64,000 nt of DNA from NCBI GenBank assembly GCA_016741915.1, contig JACVCS010000007.1:1-64000 (forward strand), given 5' to 3'. This DNA comes from Phycisphaerales bacterium (lineage in GTDB: Bacteria > Planctomycetota > Phycisphaerae > Phycisphaerales > UBA1924). Below are positions 32,808 through 42,123 of the stretch, piece by piece; within the stretch, counting starts at the first letter, position 1, and each line of letters begins with the position of its first letter. Under the pieces are notes generated by a model that ran no database searches, was not told the DNA's origin, and was given only the letters and a program-made list of their open reading frames with translations. Position numbers and translations under genes: made by a program.

Positions 32808-34391
32808 TCATGGTGCAGAGCCATCCTGTAGAGTCTGCTTTGACTGGGTGAGCGTCGTCGCGATCCCGGTGAACTGTTCGAGCGCATCCTGCAGATCCTC
32901 AACGATCTCCGCTGCCAGCACATCGGGGTCGGGCAGGCTCGCGCTGTCCTCCAGGCTCTCGTCCTTGATCCAGAACAGGTCCAGGCTCAGCTTGTCCCGC
33001 TTAAGCAGATCTTCGTAGTCAAAGCAGCGCCATCGGCCGTCGGGCTTCGCGTCGCTCCACGTCGGCTTCCGCTTGTGGATCGCCCCGGGCTTGAACAGCT
33101 CGATGAACTCGTCAAAGTCCGAACGCTTGATCGCGTTCTGCTTGAGCGTGAAGTGCTTGTTGGTTCGCAGGTCGTACACCCACAGTCGTGAGGTCCACGG
33201 CTTCTCCTGCGGCGGCTTGCGATCGAAGAAGATCACGTTGGCCTTGACGCCGGGCTTGTAGAAGATGCCCGTCGGCAGGCGCAGCAGCGTGTGCACGTCG
33301 CACTGCTTCATCAACTGGTCGCGAATCTTCTGCCCTGGGCCGCCCTCGAAGAGCACGTTGTCGGGCACGACGACGGCAGCGCGGCCGCCCACTTTGAGCA
33401 GGTTGAAGATGTGCTGGACGAAGTTCAACTGCTTGTTGGCGGTAGAGACCCAGAAGTCCTGGCGGACCACGACTTCGTCCTCGCTGTCGAGGTCGCCCTC
33501 CTCGTTTACGGTCTTGAGACTCTGCTTCTTGCCGAAGGGCGGGTTGGTCAACACCATCGAGTACTGCTTGCTCGGCGGCGTATCCAGGCTGCTCTTGCCG
33601 CTGATCACGGGCGTCGCCAGTTCATCCTTCCCTCCCGTGATCCCGTGCAGGTACAGATTCATCGCGCACAGACGGGCCGTCTCCGGCACCAGTTCCTGTG
33701 CGATCACCAGCGACTCGCGAATCCGACGCTTCTCGTCGCGATCCATCTCCTTGTCGTGCCGGCGGAGCACGCTCTCATACGCCATCGTCAGGAAGCCGCC
33801 CGTGCCCGCCGCGGGGTCGATGATCGTGTCATCAGGCTCGGGCCGCATCACATCGACCACCGCCTGGATGATCGGCCTCGGCGTGAAGTACTGGCCCGCG
33901 CCGCCGGTGCTCTCAGCCGCGCTGCGGCTCAACAACTCCTCGTAGATCACGCCCTTCACGTCCAGATCGAGACTCAGCCACCGCTCCCGATCGATCAGGT
34001 CCACGATCAGACGGCGGAGCTTCGCCGGGTCCTTGATCTTGCACTCGGCCTCTTTGAAGATCGTGCCCAGCAGACCCTTCTGTCCGCTCAGGGCCGTGAG
34101 CAGGCGACGATAGTGGGCGTAAAGATCCGCGCCGTCAAGCTTCAGCAGGCTTGACCAGTCGCAATCGAACGATCGGCCGTTGTCGTCCTTGCCCTTGGGG
34201 ATGCGGTTGGGCTGGCTGTACGGTGGCTTGGTCAGCTCGTCCGCCATCTTCAGGAAGAGCAGGAAGGTGAGCTGCTCGACATAGGCCATGTACGACAGAC
34301 CGTCGTCCTTCAGCACGCCCGCGTAAGACCAGACGCGCGTGCCGATTTGCGATGCACTTGGACTGTTTCGTGATTCTGATTCGCGGCTCAT
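32808..34391 (-). CDS. hsdM: Type I restriction-modification methyltransferase subunit
   Basis: A 527-residue HsdM. It has the N-terminal helical domain (RVWSYAGVLKDDGLSYMAYVEQLTFLLFLKMADE), SAM-binding IIDPAAGTGGFL near residue 185 and catalytic NPPFG near 282, giving N6-methyladenine. Two copies pair with one HsdS. Length is normal. Its ATG overlaps the stop of the SecB-like chaperone gene as ATGA, so its translation is tied to the toxin-antitoxin-chaperone genes and not to hsdS as is usual. Confidence 0.95.
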   Translation of the reverse strand: MSRESESRNSPSASQIGTRVWSYAGVLKDDGLSYMAYVEQLTFLLFLKMADELTKPPYSQPNRIPKGKDDNGRSFDCDWSSLLKLDGADLYAHYRRLLTALSGQKGLLGTIFKEAECKIKDPAKLRRLIVDLIDRERWLSLDLDVKGVIYEELLSRSAAESTGGAGQYFTPRPIIQAVVDVMRPEPDDTIIDPAAGTGGFLTMAYESVLRRHDKEMDRDEKRRIRESLVIAQELVPETARLCAMNLYLHGITGGKDELATPVISGKSSLDTPPSKQYSMVLTNPPFGKKQSLKTVNEEGDLDSEDEVVVRQDFWVSTANKQLNFVQHIFNLLKVGGRAAVVVPDNVLFEGGPGQKIRDQLMKQCDVHTLLRLPTGIFYKPGVKANVIFFDRKPPQEKPWTSRLWVYDLRTNKHFTLKQNAIKRSDFDEFIELFKPGAIHKRKPTWSDAKPDGRWRCFDYEDLLKRDKLSLDLFWIKDESLEDSASLPDPDVLAAEIVEDLQDALEQFTGIATTLTQSKQTLQDGSAP

Positions 34392-34933
34392 GTCGGTTTT
34401 GTACTCGATGCATTCTGAGGAGCGGGCTCGGTTCGATGAATGGGCGCCAGAACCGGCGGCAGACCCGCGCGGCGCATCGAAGAATCGAGATACTCGCGCC
34501 AGAACGGAACGATGTTTAAAGGCACGTTGATCCGCCCGAAAGCATCAAGTTCGTCCTTGTCGAACGCGGGGCCGGGGTTGGTCGCGTACCGAATCTGAAA
34601 AGCCGCTGCGCCGAAGAACAACACGCCCGGGTAGCTGCCGGATTTCTGAATCGTCTCCGCCGCTTCTTCCGGACGCACGCCATGTTTCGCGATCACGCAG
34701 CAATACCCGATCTCGACCACCAGAAGTTCTCCGCTTCGTTGCTCAACAACGGGGTCGGTCTGCAGGAAGTTCACCTCAAGTTCCTGCTGCGGGTCTTCGC
34801 CGGCGACATCCGGGAACCGACGAAACGTGCCGGAGGTGTGAACGACATCCGACACGGCGGTCACCCTTCGGGCAACCGCGGAAGGATCGCTGCGGAGGGA
34901 TTCTGTTTGAGGGTTCATGTTCTCAGGCGGCAT
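34388..34933 (-). CDS. SecB-like chaperone of a toxin-antitoxin-chaperone module
   Basis: A 181-residue protein. The C-terminal part, LNIVPFWREYLDSSMRRAGLPPVLAPI, matches the SecB signature and is close to the corresponding YPYIREY...LPPLTLEI segment of the M. tuberculosis TAC chaperone Rv1957. A central ELEVNFLQTDPVV and a VVEIGYCCVIA strand fit the SecB fold. It follows the MqsA-like antitoxin with an 11-base overlap and is fused by ATGA overlap to hsdM. In TAC systems the chaperone folds and protects the antitoxin. It is not the housekeeping SecB, given its context. Confidence 0.8.
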   Translation of the reverse strand: MPPENMNPQTESLRSDPSAVARRVTAVSDVVHTSGTFRRFPDVAGEDPQQELEVNFLQTDPVVEQRSGELLVVEIGYCCVIAKHGVRPEEAAETIQKSGSYPGVLFFGAAAFQIRYATNPGPAFDKDELDAFGRINVPLNIVPFWREYLDSSMRRAGLPPVLAPIHRTEPAPQNASSTKPT

Positions 34934-35567
34934 GGGAATCCCCTGTCTTTAGTAAGTCTGCGGAAGTCCCCATCCCCCGGATGGTGAGCTTGGGCCCGCC
35001 CACAGAACGCGAACTCGAATACACCTGCCCCTTTCCCACCAGATTGAAGTCGGGCAGATTTGTCACGCCAACCGGCACAAGCCCGACAAACCGTTCGGCT
35101 TCAACCACGATCGGCGCTTCCTCGCCCCGATCAATTGCCAAAAACAACTCTCGCACTTCCGGCGAACCGAAGTACGCCCGCAGCAACCGGTCGTACGCAC
35201 GCGACTGAACAAGCAGCCCGCCCTCCCAGCGGCAGACCGACTCCTTCGCGCACCGGATCGCCGACGCGAGTTCGATCTGCGAGATGCCGAGCGCCTGGCG
35301 CGCATCGCGGATCTCCTCGGCCATCAACAAGCCGAGGTGCTTCCGAAGGGCGCGATCGACCGCCGCGTCCGAATCGTTCCCGTACGTGGTTGCGCCGCAG
35401 TTCTCGCAGCGCTCGGCGGGCATTCCGCGCACGATAATGCTGTGCAGCCTGCCTTCGTATTTCACATCCATCGGGCGATCAATCACCACCGACCGCACCC
35501 GCTTCTCGCGGCACTTTGTGCAGGTCCGGGGATACGAACGACCGGAATTCGCAGTGGATTCACCCAT
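34923..35567 (-). CDS. MqsA-like antitoxin
   Basis: A 214-residue antitoxin. A zinc domain has CTKC at residue 16 and CENC near 51, as in MqsA. A Cro/CI-type HTH follows (IRDARQALGISQIELASAIRCAKESVCRWEGG, residues 83-115). MqsA of E. coli is 131 residues; here about 80 extra C-terminal residues (FVGLVPVGVTNLPDFN...) may be the chaperone-addiction segment described for TAC antitoxins. I start at ATG 35565-35567; a TTG at 35588 is in frame. It lies 28 bases after the probable toxin gene and overlaps the chaperone gene by 11 bases. Confidence 0.8.
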   Translation of the reverse strand: MGESTANSGRSYPRTCTKCREKRVRSVVIDRPMDVKYEGRLHSIIVRGMPAERCENCGATTYGNDSDAAVDRALRKHLGLLMAEEIRDARQALGISQIELASAIRCAKESVCRWEGGLLVQSRAYDRLLRAYFGSPEVRELFLAIDRGEEAPIVVEAERFVGLVPVGVTNLPDFNLVGKGQVYSSSRSVGGPKLTIRGMGTSADLLKTGDSHAA

Positions 35568-35595
35568 GGTTTCTCGCTTCCCTCTCAAACCAAAC

Positions 35596-35967
35596 TCAGT
35601 GCGGCGGATGAGCGCTCACGATCTCAAGCCCCGGGTTTTCGTCCTCCTCCGGTTCGATTACCCACTTGATGAACCGTTCCACTCCTTCGATCTCGATGTT
35701 GACGCTGTACCAACACGGGTGCTCCCTGCCCTTCTCGTTCCATTGCCCCTTGACCTGGCCGCCACCAAGCACATAGTCGCGCAGGAGCGCGTTGACCGTC
35801 CGCTGGTTGTATTTACGACGGTCAAAGTGTTTCGCAAGCCACACGCTGGTCCGTTCGTCCCATCGCACATCGCCGCGCTGTAGCGCAAGGCGGATGCGGG
35901 AGCCATCGGGCCCTCCAGAAGCACCTTTCGCAGTCCCTTGCACCAGCCATGAGGTCCCCTCAGGCAT
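35596..35967 (-). CDS. Probable toxin of the TAC module
   Basis: A 123-residue basic protein, first gene of the module. It has TSVWLAKHFDRRKYNQRTVNALLRD and a C-terminal strand LEIVSAHPPH, which recalls the ending of RelE/BrnT-type RNases, but it is not clearly MqsR. The toxin call rests on size, basic charge and position before an MqsA-like antitoxin. I chose the ATG at 35965-35967 because the upstream ATG of the open frame (36042) lies inside the promoter -10 region. The leader between is unusually G-rich on the coding strand. Confidence 0.6.
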   Translation of the reverse strand: MPEGTSWLVQGTAKGASGGPDGSRIRLALQRGDVRWDERTSVWLAKHFDRRKYNQRTVNALLRDYVLGGGQVKGQWNEKGREHPCWYSVNIEIEGVERFIKWVIEPEEDENPGLEIVSAHPPH

Positions 35968-36032
35968 ACAACCGGCCCCCCCGTCGCCCCCACACCCCAC
36001 ACCGACGCGTCCACGAGGCTGTCGGTCCAACC

Positions 36033-36060
36033 ATCGTACCACCGAATTGATCTATGTCAA
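36033..36060 (-). promoter_or_regulatory. Strong sigma70-type promoter before TAC-hsdM
   Basis: On the minus strand TTGACA (36055-36060), a 16-base spacer and TACGAT (36033-36038). The -35 hexamer matches the consensus fully. It lies just after the hsdS stop (36067) and 66 bases before the toxin ATG, so toxin, antitoxin, chaperone and hsdM can be made without hsdR and hsdS. Confidence 0.65.
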
Positions 36061-36066
36061 TTTCGT

Positions 36067-37674
36067 TCATCGAGCCGCCTTAGTTCTCTCCAAAGGCCTC
36101 TTTCTTCGGGAATCGGTGCCAGCGGCGTGGTTCTCGGGCCCACTTCCGAGCCTTGCTAGCAGCACTCCGGCCGGCTCATCGTTTGGGTCCTGTTGGACGA
36201 GCTTGCCCTCGAAAGCCGCCTTGAGGATCGCCTGCCGCAGACGCGCGGCCCGGGCAAGCCCGCGCTGCACCTCCAGAGTCAGCGCATCGATCAAGGACAA
36301 CTTCTCTTTCACAATGTCGATAATGGCTTCCTGCTCCGCGATCGGCGGAAGCGGAAACTCGAGGGCTGCGAACCTCTGAGCGCCGAGATGGGCGATGCTC
36401 GTGGTAATCGATGCGATTTTGCGAAAGCGGCCCGCCCGGAACTGGGCAAGACAAACGATAAGCGCGTACTCAGGCACCAATGGGGCGATTGCGCGTTGGC
36501 GAACCAGGGTGTTCTGGAAGCAACCTCCAGGAAGCTCATCCCGGTACATCGCAGGCCGCCCGACGAGTTCCATGCTCTGGCCTTCGTTGAGCAGGATGTC
36601 GCCGTGGCGCAGTTCATAGGTCTCGAACTCCTCCGGCGTGAAGTTCATCTGCAGCACATCGCTGGTGTCGATTCGGTCTTCGTAAACATTGGCCACGCGG
36701 AGATAGGGACGCATGTGCGTGCCTGTGTGGTGTTCCGGCGCTCGCTGGCGGCCGAGTTGCACATCGCCGACCTGATCGTGTGTGGCCCAGCACCAGGTGT
36801 CTGGCAGGCCAGGCAATACCGTACTATGCGCGAGCGTGCCGGGAAGGAAGGGCTCCGGATAGCGGCTGCGCCACCCCTTGGGCGGCTGCTTGCCGTCCTT
36901 CTCGTACTTGGCGAGTGTGCGGCGTTCCCACTGGCGGCGGCGCTCGGCGAGGATGCGTTCCAGCAGCTTCGGCCCCGGCTCGTCGGGTGTGCCGTGCTGC
37001 TTCCGCCACGACTCGGTGAGCCGTCCCGTGACGGCGGCGTGCAGCACCGCCGCCCGATACCGCGACAGGTTCCGCTTCACCCGCTCCAGCGCCGCCACGC
37101 CCGCGGCCAGATCGGTGAACAACTCGTCGATCCGGTCGGCGATGCGGGTTTGCTCGGCGAGGGGAGGAATTCGCACATTCAAATGGTGAAACCGCTCGTG
37201 CGTGAGGTTCAGGCCACTATCGCTGATGCCTGTTTTCATCGCGTCGATCTGTGCCTGGATCGGCGGTGCTTGTAGATATGCCTCCATGAATCGTGGCTCA
37301 ACAAGATCGGGCCGAACACGAAAGCGGTACATCTTGCCGGAGAGAATCAATCGCGGTCTCGTTGCCCGGACTAGACACGGCACACCGCAGCGCACGCGGG
37401 GCCCAGCACATGTCATGAGGATGTCACCCGCCTTGACCTCAAGATTCGCGCGCGGGCGGAGTTTGGATGGCAGCAACTTGTTGTGCTGTTCCAGGTACTG
37501 CCCGTGCTGCACTGCCGTTGTCTTGAGCACGCCCCAGATCGCGTCGTCGGTCGATGGTTCCGCCTCGCACTGCGGACTCCAACCGTGGTGCAGCGTCCGA
37601 CCATCGTGCAATCGATCGAGCACGTCGGCGAGTGGCACGACACACCAGCCTGTTGGAAGCGGTGTATCGCTCAT
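36067..37674 (-). CDS. hsdS: Type I restriction-modification specificity subunit
   Basis: A 535-residue HsdS that chooses the target sequence for HsdM and HsdR. Two target-recognition domains are each followed by a conserved helix: IRIPPLAEQTRIADRIDELFTDL near residue 175 and FPLPPIAEQEAIIDIVKEKLSLID near 450. Between them lies a long spacer (LTESWRKQHGTPDEPGPKLLE...). Its start overlaps the hsdR stop as ATGA. Confidence 0.93.
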   Translation of the reverse strand: MSDTPLPTGWCVVPLADVLDRLHDGRTLHHGWSPQCEAEPSTDDAIWGVLKTTAVQHGQYLEQHNKLLPSKLRPRANLEVKAGDILMTCAGPRVRCGVPCLVRATRPRLILSGKMYRFRVRPDLVEPRFMEAYLQAPPIQAQIDAMKTGISDSGLNLTHERFHHLNVRIPPLAEQTRIADRIDELFTDLAAGVAALERVKRNLSRYRAAVLHAAVTGRLTESWRKQHGTPDEPGPKLLERILAERRRQWERRTLAKYEKDGKQPPKGWRSRYPEPFLPGTLAHSTVLPGLPDTWCWATHDQVGDVQLGRQRAPEHHTGTHMRPYLRVANVYEDRIDTSDVLQMNFTPEEFETYELRHGDILLNEGQSMELVGRPAMYRDELPGGCFQNTLVRQRAIAPLVPEYALIVCLAQFRAGRFRKIASITTSIAHLGAQRFAALEFPLPPIAEQEAIIDIVKEKLSLIDALTLEVQRGLARAARLRQAILKAAFEGKLVQQDPNDEPAGVLLARLGSGPENHAAGTDSRRKRPLERTKAAR

Positions 37675-40529
37675 GCCGTCAGCGCCTTGTTCATATCGGC
37701 GATGATGACCTCAAGCCGATCGCCAAAGAGTTCGTAGGCTTTGCCGAGGTTGCCGCGCTGGGCGAACCAGCCGTCGTGGAAGTCTTCCATCTCGATCGCC
37801 AGGCTGGTGGCGATGTGCTCGGCGATCTTGTCGAGCCACGCGGCCTGTTCGGCGGTAAACGTCACGCCCGCCGCCGCCTGCTGCGCACGCCAGGCCTGGT
37901 ACCGCTGCCGGACGACATCGGCGAACGGCGTCAACGGCTCCCCCCCGCCCCCCCCGGGCCGGAGCGTGTGCCGAATGAGCGAGACGAGGTCCGTGATGAT
38001 CTGCCCACCCTTGCCCTTGACCCTCGATGCGTCGAGAGCCTCAAAGCACCGCCAGAGTTCTTCGGGCGTTGCGGAGACGGGCGGGCGCTTGATCTGGTCG
38101 GCCAGTTCTTTCAGGTCGCGGAACTTCAGGCGGTCGGGCGTGGCCATGCCGAAGAAGACCTGGAGGGCGGTGAGTTCGTCCTTGTGCTCCTCGATGAACT
38201 TCTTGAAGTTCTCGATCTTGGTCTTGGCCTTGTCCAGCGCGGCCTGGGAGTAGCCGACCCCGAGTACCTCGTCTTTGCTCACGCGGTCGATGGTTTGCTC
38301 GTTGTCCAGCTTGATCTGCAAGAGCAGGTCGCGGAGCTTGGGGTCATAGAAGGGCTTGACTGCGTCCTTGATCAGCTCCTGCTCGGCGGCTTCGAGCTGC
38401 TTCTCCGTCAGCATCGAGAGCGCAACGCCGGGGTTCATCGCCTGCGCCTTGGCCTCAACATTGGCATCGTCGATCGCGGCGACGAGGCCGCTGACGAGTA
38501 TGTCGACGCTCTTGCCGCCGGCGTGGGCCTTCACGTCGGCGTGCTGCTTCTCCGACATGTCGGCGGCGAGGCGGTTGAGCTTGCCCGCCAGCGCGGAGAC
38601 GGCATCGGGGTCGGTGCCGCCGGCCTTGATGTAGTCCAGGACCTGCTTGAGCGACTTGTTGGGCTCGCGGTCGATCGGCCCCTTCTCGCTCTTGCACTGC
38701 TCGCAGACGCCCACGGCGTCGATGATGACGAAGCGGGTCTTGCTCTTGGCGTCGGGGGTGACGCCCTTGAGCATGTCGGGCGGCATGACGCGGACGCCGC
38801 GACCCTTCATCTGCTCGAAGTAGTTGCTGCTCTTGATGGAGCGCATGAAAAAGACGATCTCGACCGGCTTCACGTCGGTGCCCGTGGCGATCATGTCGAC
38901 GGTGACGGCGATGCGGGGGTTGAACGAGTTGCGGAAGGCGACGAGGACGTCCTCGCCCGTCTTGCCCTTGGTCTTCTCGTAGTAGGCCTCTTCGCGTTCC
39001 GTGCCGTCAGGACCGGTCACCTTGCGGGTCAGGCGCATCACGCCCGTGCGATAGGTGATCTTCTGGCAGAAGTCGTTGCCCTTGCCGAACTCCTCACGGA
39101 CGATGCGGACGATGTCGTCCGCGTGGGAGTCGTCCTTGGCGAAGATGATGGTCTTGGGAACCTCAGTGCGGCCCGGGAAGATGTCCACAAAGAGACGATC
39201 GCGGAAGGTCTGGATGACGGTGCGGATCTGGTCCTCGGCGACGACGGCGCGGTCGAGGTCGTCCGCGCCGTACTGGAGGTCTTGATCGAGTGCCTCCTGC
39301 CGTTCGGCGCGGGTCTTTCGGCTGCGCTTCCCGACGAAGTAGCCCGCATCGAGTTGGGAACCCTGGGCCGTGATCCGCGTGCGGATCTCGTACACGTCAT
39401 ACGGCACGTTCACGCGGTCGGCGACGGCTTGCTCGTGCGTGTACTCCATCACGAGGTTCTGGTTGAAGAACCCGATGGTCTGCTTACTCGGCGTCGCGGT
39501 GAGGCCGATCAGGAAGGCGTCGAAGTACTTCAGCACGTCGCCCCAGACGCTGTAGATGGAGCGATGGCACTCGTCGACGATGAGCACATCAAAGAACTCG
39601 GGCGGGATCGCGGCGTTGTAGGTGATTGGGACAGGCGGCTTCTTGAACGCGCCGGGTCCCCCCGCACCTTCGAACGCTGATCGCTCCTCGTCCTCCTCCG
39701 GGAGATCTGGCTGGTCCGTCAGCACTGAGTACAAACGCTGGATCGTGGTGATGACGACGCGGTTGATCGGGTCAAAGCGGTTCTTCTGCGGGAACGCGAT
39801 GTTGTAGAGCTTGTCGAACGTGTGCCGTTCGCCGGGTGGCTGGAACTGCTGGAACTCCTTGAGCGTCTGCGTGCCGAGGTTTGTGCGATCGACGAGGAAG
39901 CACACGCGACGCGCGTGACCGTGCTTGATGAGGCGGTACGCGATGTTCGCAGCTGTGAAGGTCTTGCCGGAGCCTGTGGCCATCTGGATCAGGGCCTTGG
40001 GTTTGGCGAGTCGGAGCGACTTCTCCAGGTTGACGATAGCGGTGTGCTGCTTGGGCCAAAGGCCGTCGGGCGTCAGCGCTGGCATCTCCCGGAGGCAACT
40101 GCGGAGGGGCTTCTCATCCTGCACCATCTCGCGGAGCGTCTCGGGTCGGTGGAATGAGAAAATGTCGCGGCTTCGAGCGTGCGTCTCCATCCAGTTGGTG
40201 AACTGCGTCACCTCGCCTGTGGATTCGTATTGGAAGGGGAGGGGGCGACGCCACGCCGGAAGGGTGGATGGAAGGCCGTCGCTGTAGCTGGCGGATTGCC
40301 CCTCAACGCCGCGAAGTGTGTGGCCGGCCGGCTTCGCTTCGACCACTCCGATCGCCTTGCCGTCAACGTAGAGCAGATAGTCGGCCGGGCCGTGAGCGCC
40401 GGGGAACTCCGTCACGGCGAGTCCGAGACCGGCACCGAGGTTCATGTCGCGGTAGGACTGCACCATCCATCCGGAAGCGGCGAGCTTTGCATCGATCTGT
40501 TCGCGGGCGAGTTGTTCAGGGGTGGGCAT
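37671..40529 (-). CDS. hsdR: Type I restriction enzyme, R subunit
   Basis: A 952-residue motor and nuclease subunit. The N-terminal nuclease domain has the PD-(D/E)xK end GVVEAKPAGHTL near residue 60. The helicase has TATGSGKT-type Walker A (MATGSGKTFTAANI), DECH box LIVDECHRSIYSVWGD, motif III LTATPSKQT and motif VI MKGRGVRV. A C-terminal EcoEI-type domain follows. I chose the ATG at 40527-40529 with GGGAGGT upstream; the open frame extends 63 bases further. It is the first gene of the operon. Confidence 0.93.
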   Translation of the reverse strand: MPTPEQLAREQIDAKLAASGWMVQSYRDMNLGAGLGLAVTEFPGAHGPADYLLYVDGKAIGVVEAKPAGHTLRGVEGQSASYSDGLPSTLPAWRRPLPFQYESTGEVTQFTNWMETHARSRDIFSFHRPETLREMVQDEKPLRSCLREMPALTPDGLWPKQHTAIVNLEKSLRLAKPKALIQMATGSGKTFTAANIAYRLIKHGHARRVCFLVDRTNLGTQTLKEFQQFQPPGERHTFDKLYNIAFPQKNRFDPINRVVITTIQRLYSVLTDQPDLPEEDEERSAFEGAGGPGAFKKPPVPITYNAAIPPEFFDVLIVDECHRSIYSVWGDVLKYFDAFLIGLTATPSKQTIGFFNQNLVMEYTHEQAVADRVNVPYDVYEIRTRITAQGSQLDAGYFVGKRSRKTRAERQEALDQDLQYGADDLDRAVVAEDQIRTVIQTFRDRLFVDIFPGRTEVPKTIIFAKDDSHADDIVRIVREEFGKGNDFCQKITYRTGVMRLTRKVTGPDGTEREEAYYEKTKGKTGEDVLVAFRNSFNPRIAVTVDMIATGTDVKPVEIVFFMRSIKSSNYFEQMKGRGVRVMPPDMLKGVTPDAKSKTRFVIIDAVGVCEQCKSEKGPIDREPNKSLKQVLDYIKAGGTDPDAVSALAGKLNRLAADMSEKQHADVKAHAGGKSVDILVSGLVAAIDDANVEAKAQAMNPGVALSMLTEKQLEAAEQELIKDAVKPFYDPKLRDLLLQIKLDNEQTIDRVSKDEVLGVGYSQAALDKAKTKIENFKKFIEEHKDELTALQVFFGMATPDRLKFRDLKELADQIKRPPVSATPEELWRCFEALDASRVKGKGGQIITDLVSLIRHTLRPGGGGGEPLTPFADVVRQRYQAWRAQQAAAGVTFTAEQAAWLDKIAEHIATSLAIEMEDFHDGWFAQRGNLGKAYELFGDRLEVIIADMNKALTA

Positions 40530-40808
40530 TGGACCTCCCGCCCTTCGCGCTTCCAACCCCGTCATCGTTGAGCCAAAGTTCGACCGCTCCACTACGAAGC
40601 CGCTCGCTCTCTCCGTCGTGCTGGCCCGGCCCTCTCCCCTTGTGCACCATGGGTCTCTGCGATGCCAATTTCATTACCAAAATGCACTCGAAGATCCCAC
40701 AAATGGTGATCCTCACAAGCGTCTGGACAGAATCGCTGGATGCGAAAGCGCCACCGGCCATGCTCCGAGTGTAGCTGTTCTGGTCCTCAAGTTGGTATCC
40801 ATCGCCTC

Positions 40809-41672
40809 TTAGGCGAGTCCGGATCGCGCACAAGCCGGATGCTCTTGCTGCTTGCGACGTGCCCGCACCCACGAACCCAGCCATCGTACTGCGTATGGGC
40901 TTAAAACTCCCGCCGCGTGGTAGGTGTAGAGCTCCTTCGCGTCGGTGTCGCTGCCGCGGATCGTCGCCTTCGCCTGACCCTCGGCACTCGCCACCGAGTA
41001 GTACCACGCATCCGACCCGTCCAGCCCGTCCGCCGGAACGCTCACATCTTCACGCCACGCCAGCAGCGTGCACCCCGGGTCCCACTTGTACTCCTTGATC
41101 GTCGTGGTGGCGGTGGAGTCCTTCGCCGTCACCACCCGCCCCAGCATGTCGTAGGTGTAGGTGTAATGCCGCCCGTCGGCGGTCAGCATGTTCGCGTCGT
41201 TGTACGTCGGCGTGTAGTCCGCCGTAGCGTCGTTGTTCGTGTCACGCGCCGTGACCTTCCCGGCCTTGTCCAGCGTCCGGCTCTCCGTCGCCCCGCCCCA
41301 GAAGCTCTCGTTCATCGAGATCGTGTTGAACGTCGCCTTCCCGTCCACACGCAGCGTGAAGTCCTCGTCGGTCCGCTTATCGCCCGTGACAATCTCGTCC
41401 CCCGTCCCGCCACCGGCCTCGCCCGTGCGGAACTTGGTGATCCGCCCCATCGTGTCACGCTTGATCTCAACCGAGTCCTTGTGCTCGTAGTACAGATCGC
41501 GGATCGTCGTCGTCAGCCCGCGGTCGTCGTACGAACGGCGCTTGTGCTCGAACTTCGTCGCCGTGCCGGCGTACCGCTCCCAACTGTCGATCACCACGCG
41601 GTTGAACCGGTCGATGATCTCCTGCGAGCCGCTGACGTACGTGGCGCTGAGACTCTGGATTGCGAACCACAC
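40809..41672 (-). pseudogene. Detached Rhs core fragment
   Basis: An open frame of 287 residues that is a piece of Rhs/YD-repeat core with no start of its own. The first dozen residues are unrelated. Then about 245 residues copy the main Rhs protein with few changes, and after YTYHAAGV it breaks off into an unrelated tail (LSPYAVRWLGSW). It has no secretion signal and no toxin tip. It looks like the 5' remainder of an old displaced Rhs cassette, useful only as recombination substrate. Confidence 0.75.
40906..41645 (-). repeat. Rhs core duplication A'
   Basis: A 740-base direct repeat of 45220-45959 inside the main rhs gene, nearly identical by eye, same orientation and same length. Confidence 0.85.
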
Positions 41673-41684
41673 GGCAGATTTACT

Positions 41685-42122
41685 CTACGAGCGCTGCCCA
41701 CACTCCGGACATGTGGATCCTTTGCTGCCCGGATATCCGCACTTAATACAGCACCCAGATGCTGGAACCCTTCGACGCCACTTCCATACGGAAAAAACTG
41801 TTATACAGGCAACTACTGGCCAGAGGGGCAAACCAATCATGCTGTGCATTGGATACTCTCGAAAACACGGCAAAGCATAATCTGGGACTTCCCTCTTTAA
41901 ACTGTAATAGCTCGTTTCCATACATCCGATCTCAATCGAAGATCGAGGGGTGATAGAAACACTGTCCCATGTATACCTTATCGCGCCGCGTCCCGAATAA
42001 ATCGATGAGTTCGGCATATTACAATAAAACAACAACCAGAACGATGCCAAATAATAAACCCAAACAGCGCCAGCAATAAATAAGTACCAGCATCTTATTG
42101 TCAAAGCTTTTAATCGAAGCAT
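41685..42122 (-). CDS. Probable immunity membrane protein for displaced tip
   Basis: A 145-residue protein that starts one base after the stop of the displaced Rhs tip (TAA-C-ATG). Two membrane segments are seen, residues 10-33 (CWYLFIAGAVWVYYLASFW) and about 98-115 (LPLWPVVACITVFSVW), and a C-terminal zinc ribbon (CCIKCGYPGSKGSTCPEC) common in planctomycete membrane proteins. Position directly after a toxin tip and low GC suggest an immunity protein in the inner membrane; the sequence family itself is not recognised. Confidence 0.6.
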   Translation of the reverse strand: MLRLKALTIRCWYLFIAGAVWVYYLASFWLLFYCNMPNSSIYSGRGAIRYTWDSVSITPRSSIEIGCMETSYYSLKREVPDYALPCFREYPMHSMIGLPLWPVVACITVFSVWKWRRRVPASGCCIKCGYPGSKGSTCPECGQRS

Positions 42123-42123
42123 G

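Noticed and set aside
35596-35967. Calling the first TAC gene MqsR
   Set aside because: The neighbour is MqsA-like, but the MqsR sequence pattern is not visible, so only a positional toxin call is made.
37554-39680. 708-residue open frame on the plus strand
   Set aside because: Antisense shadow of hsdR and hsdS; no domain, no ribosome site.
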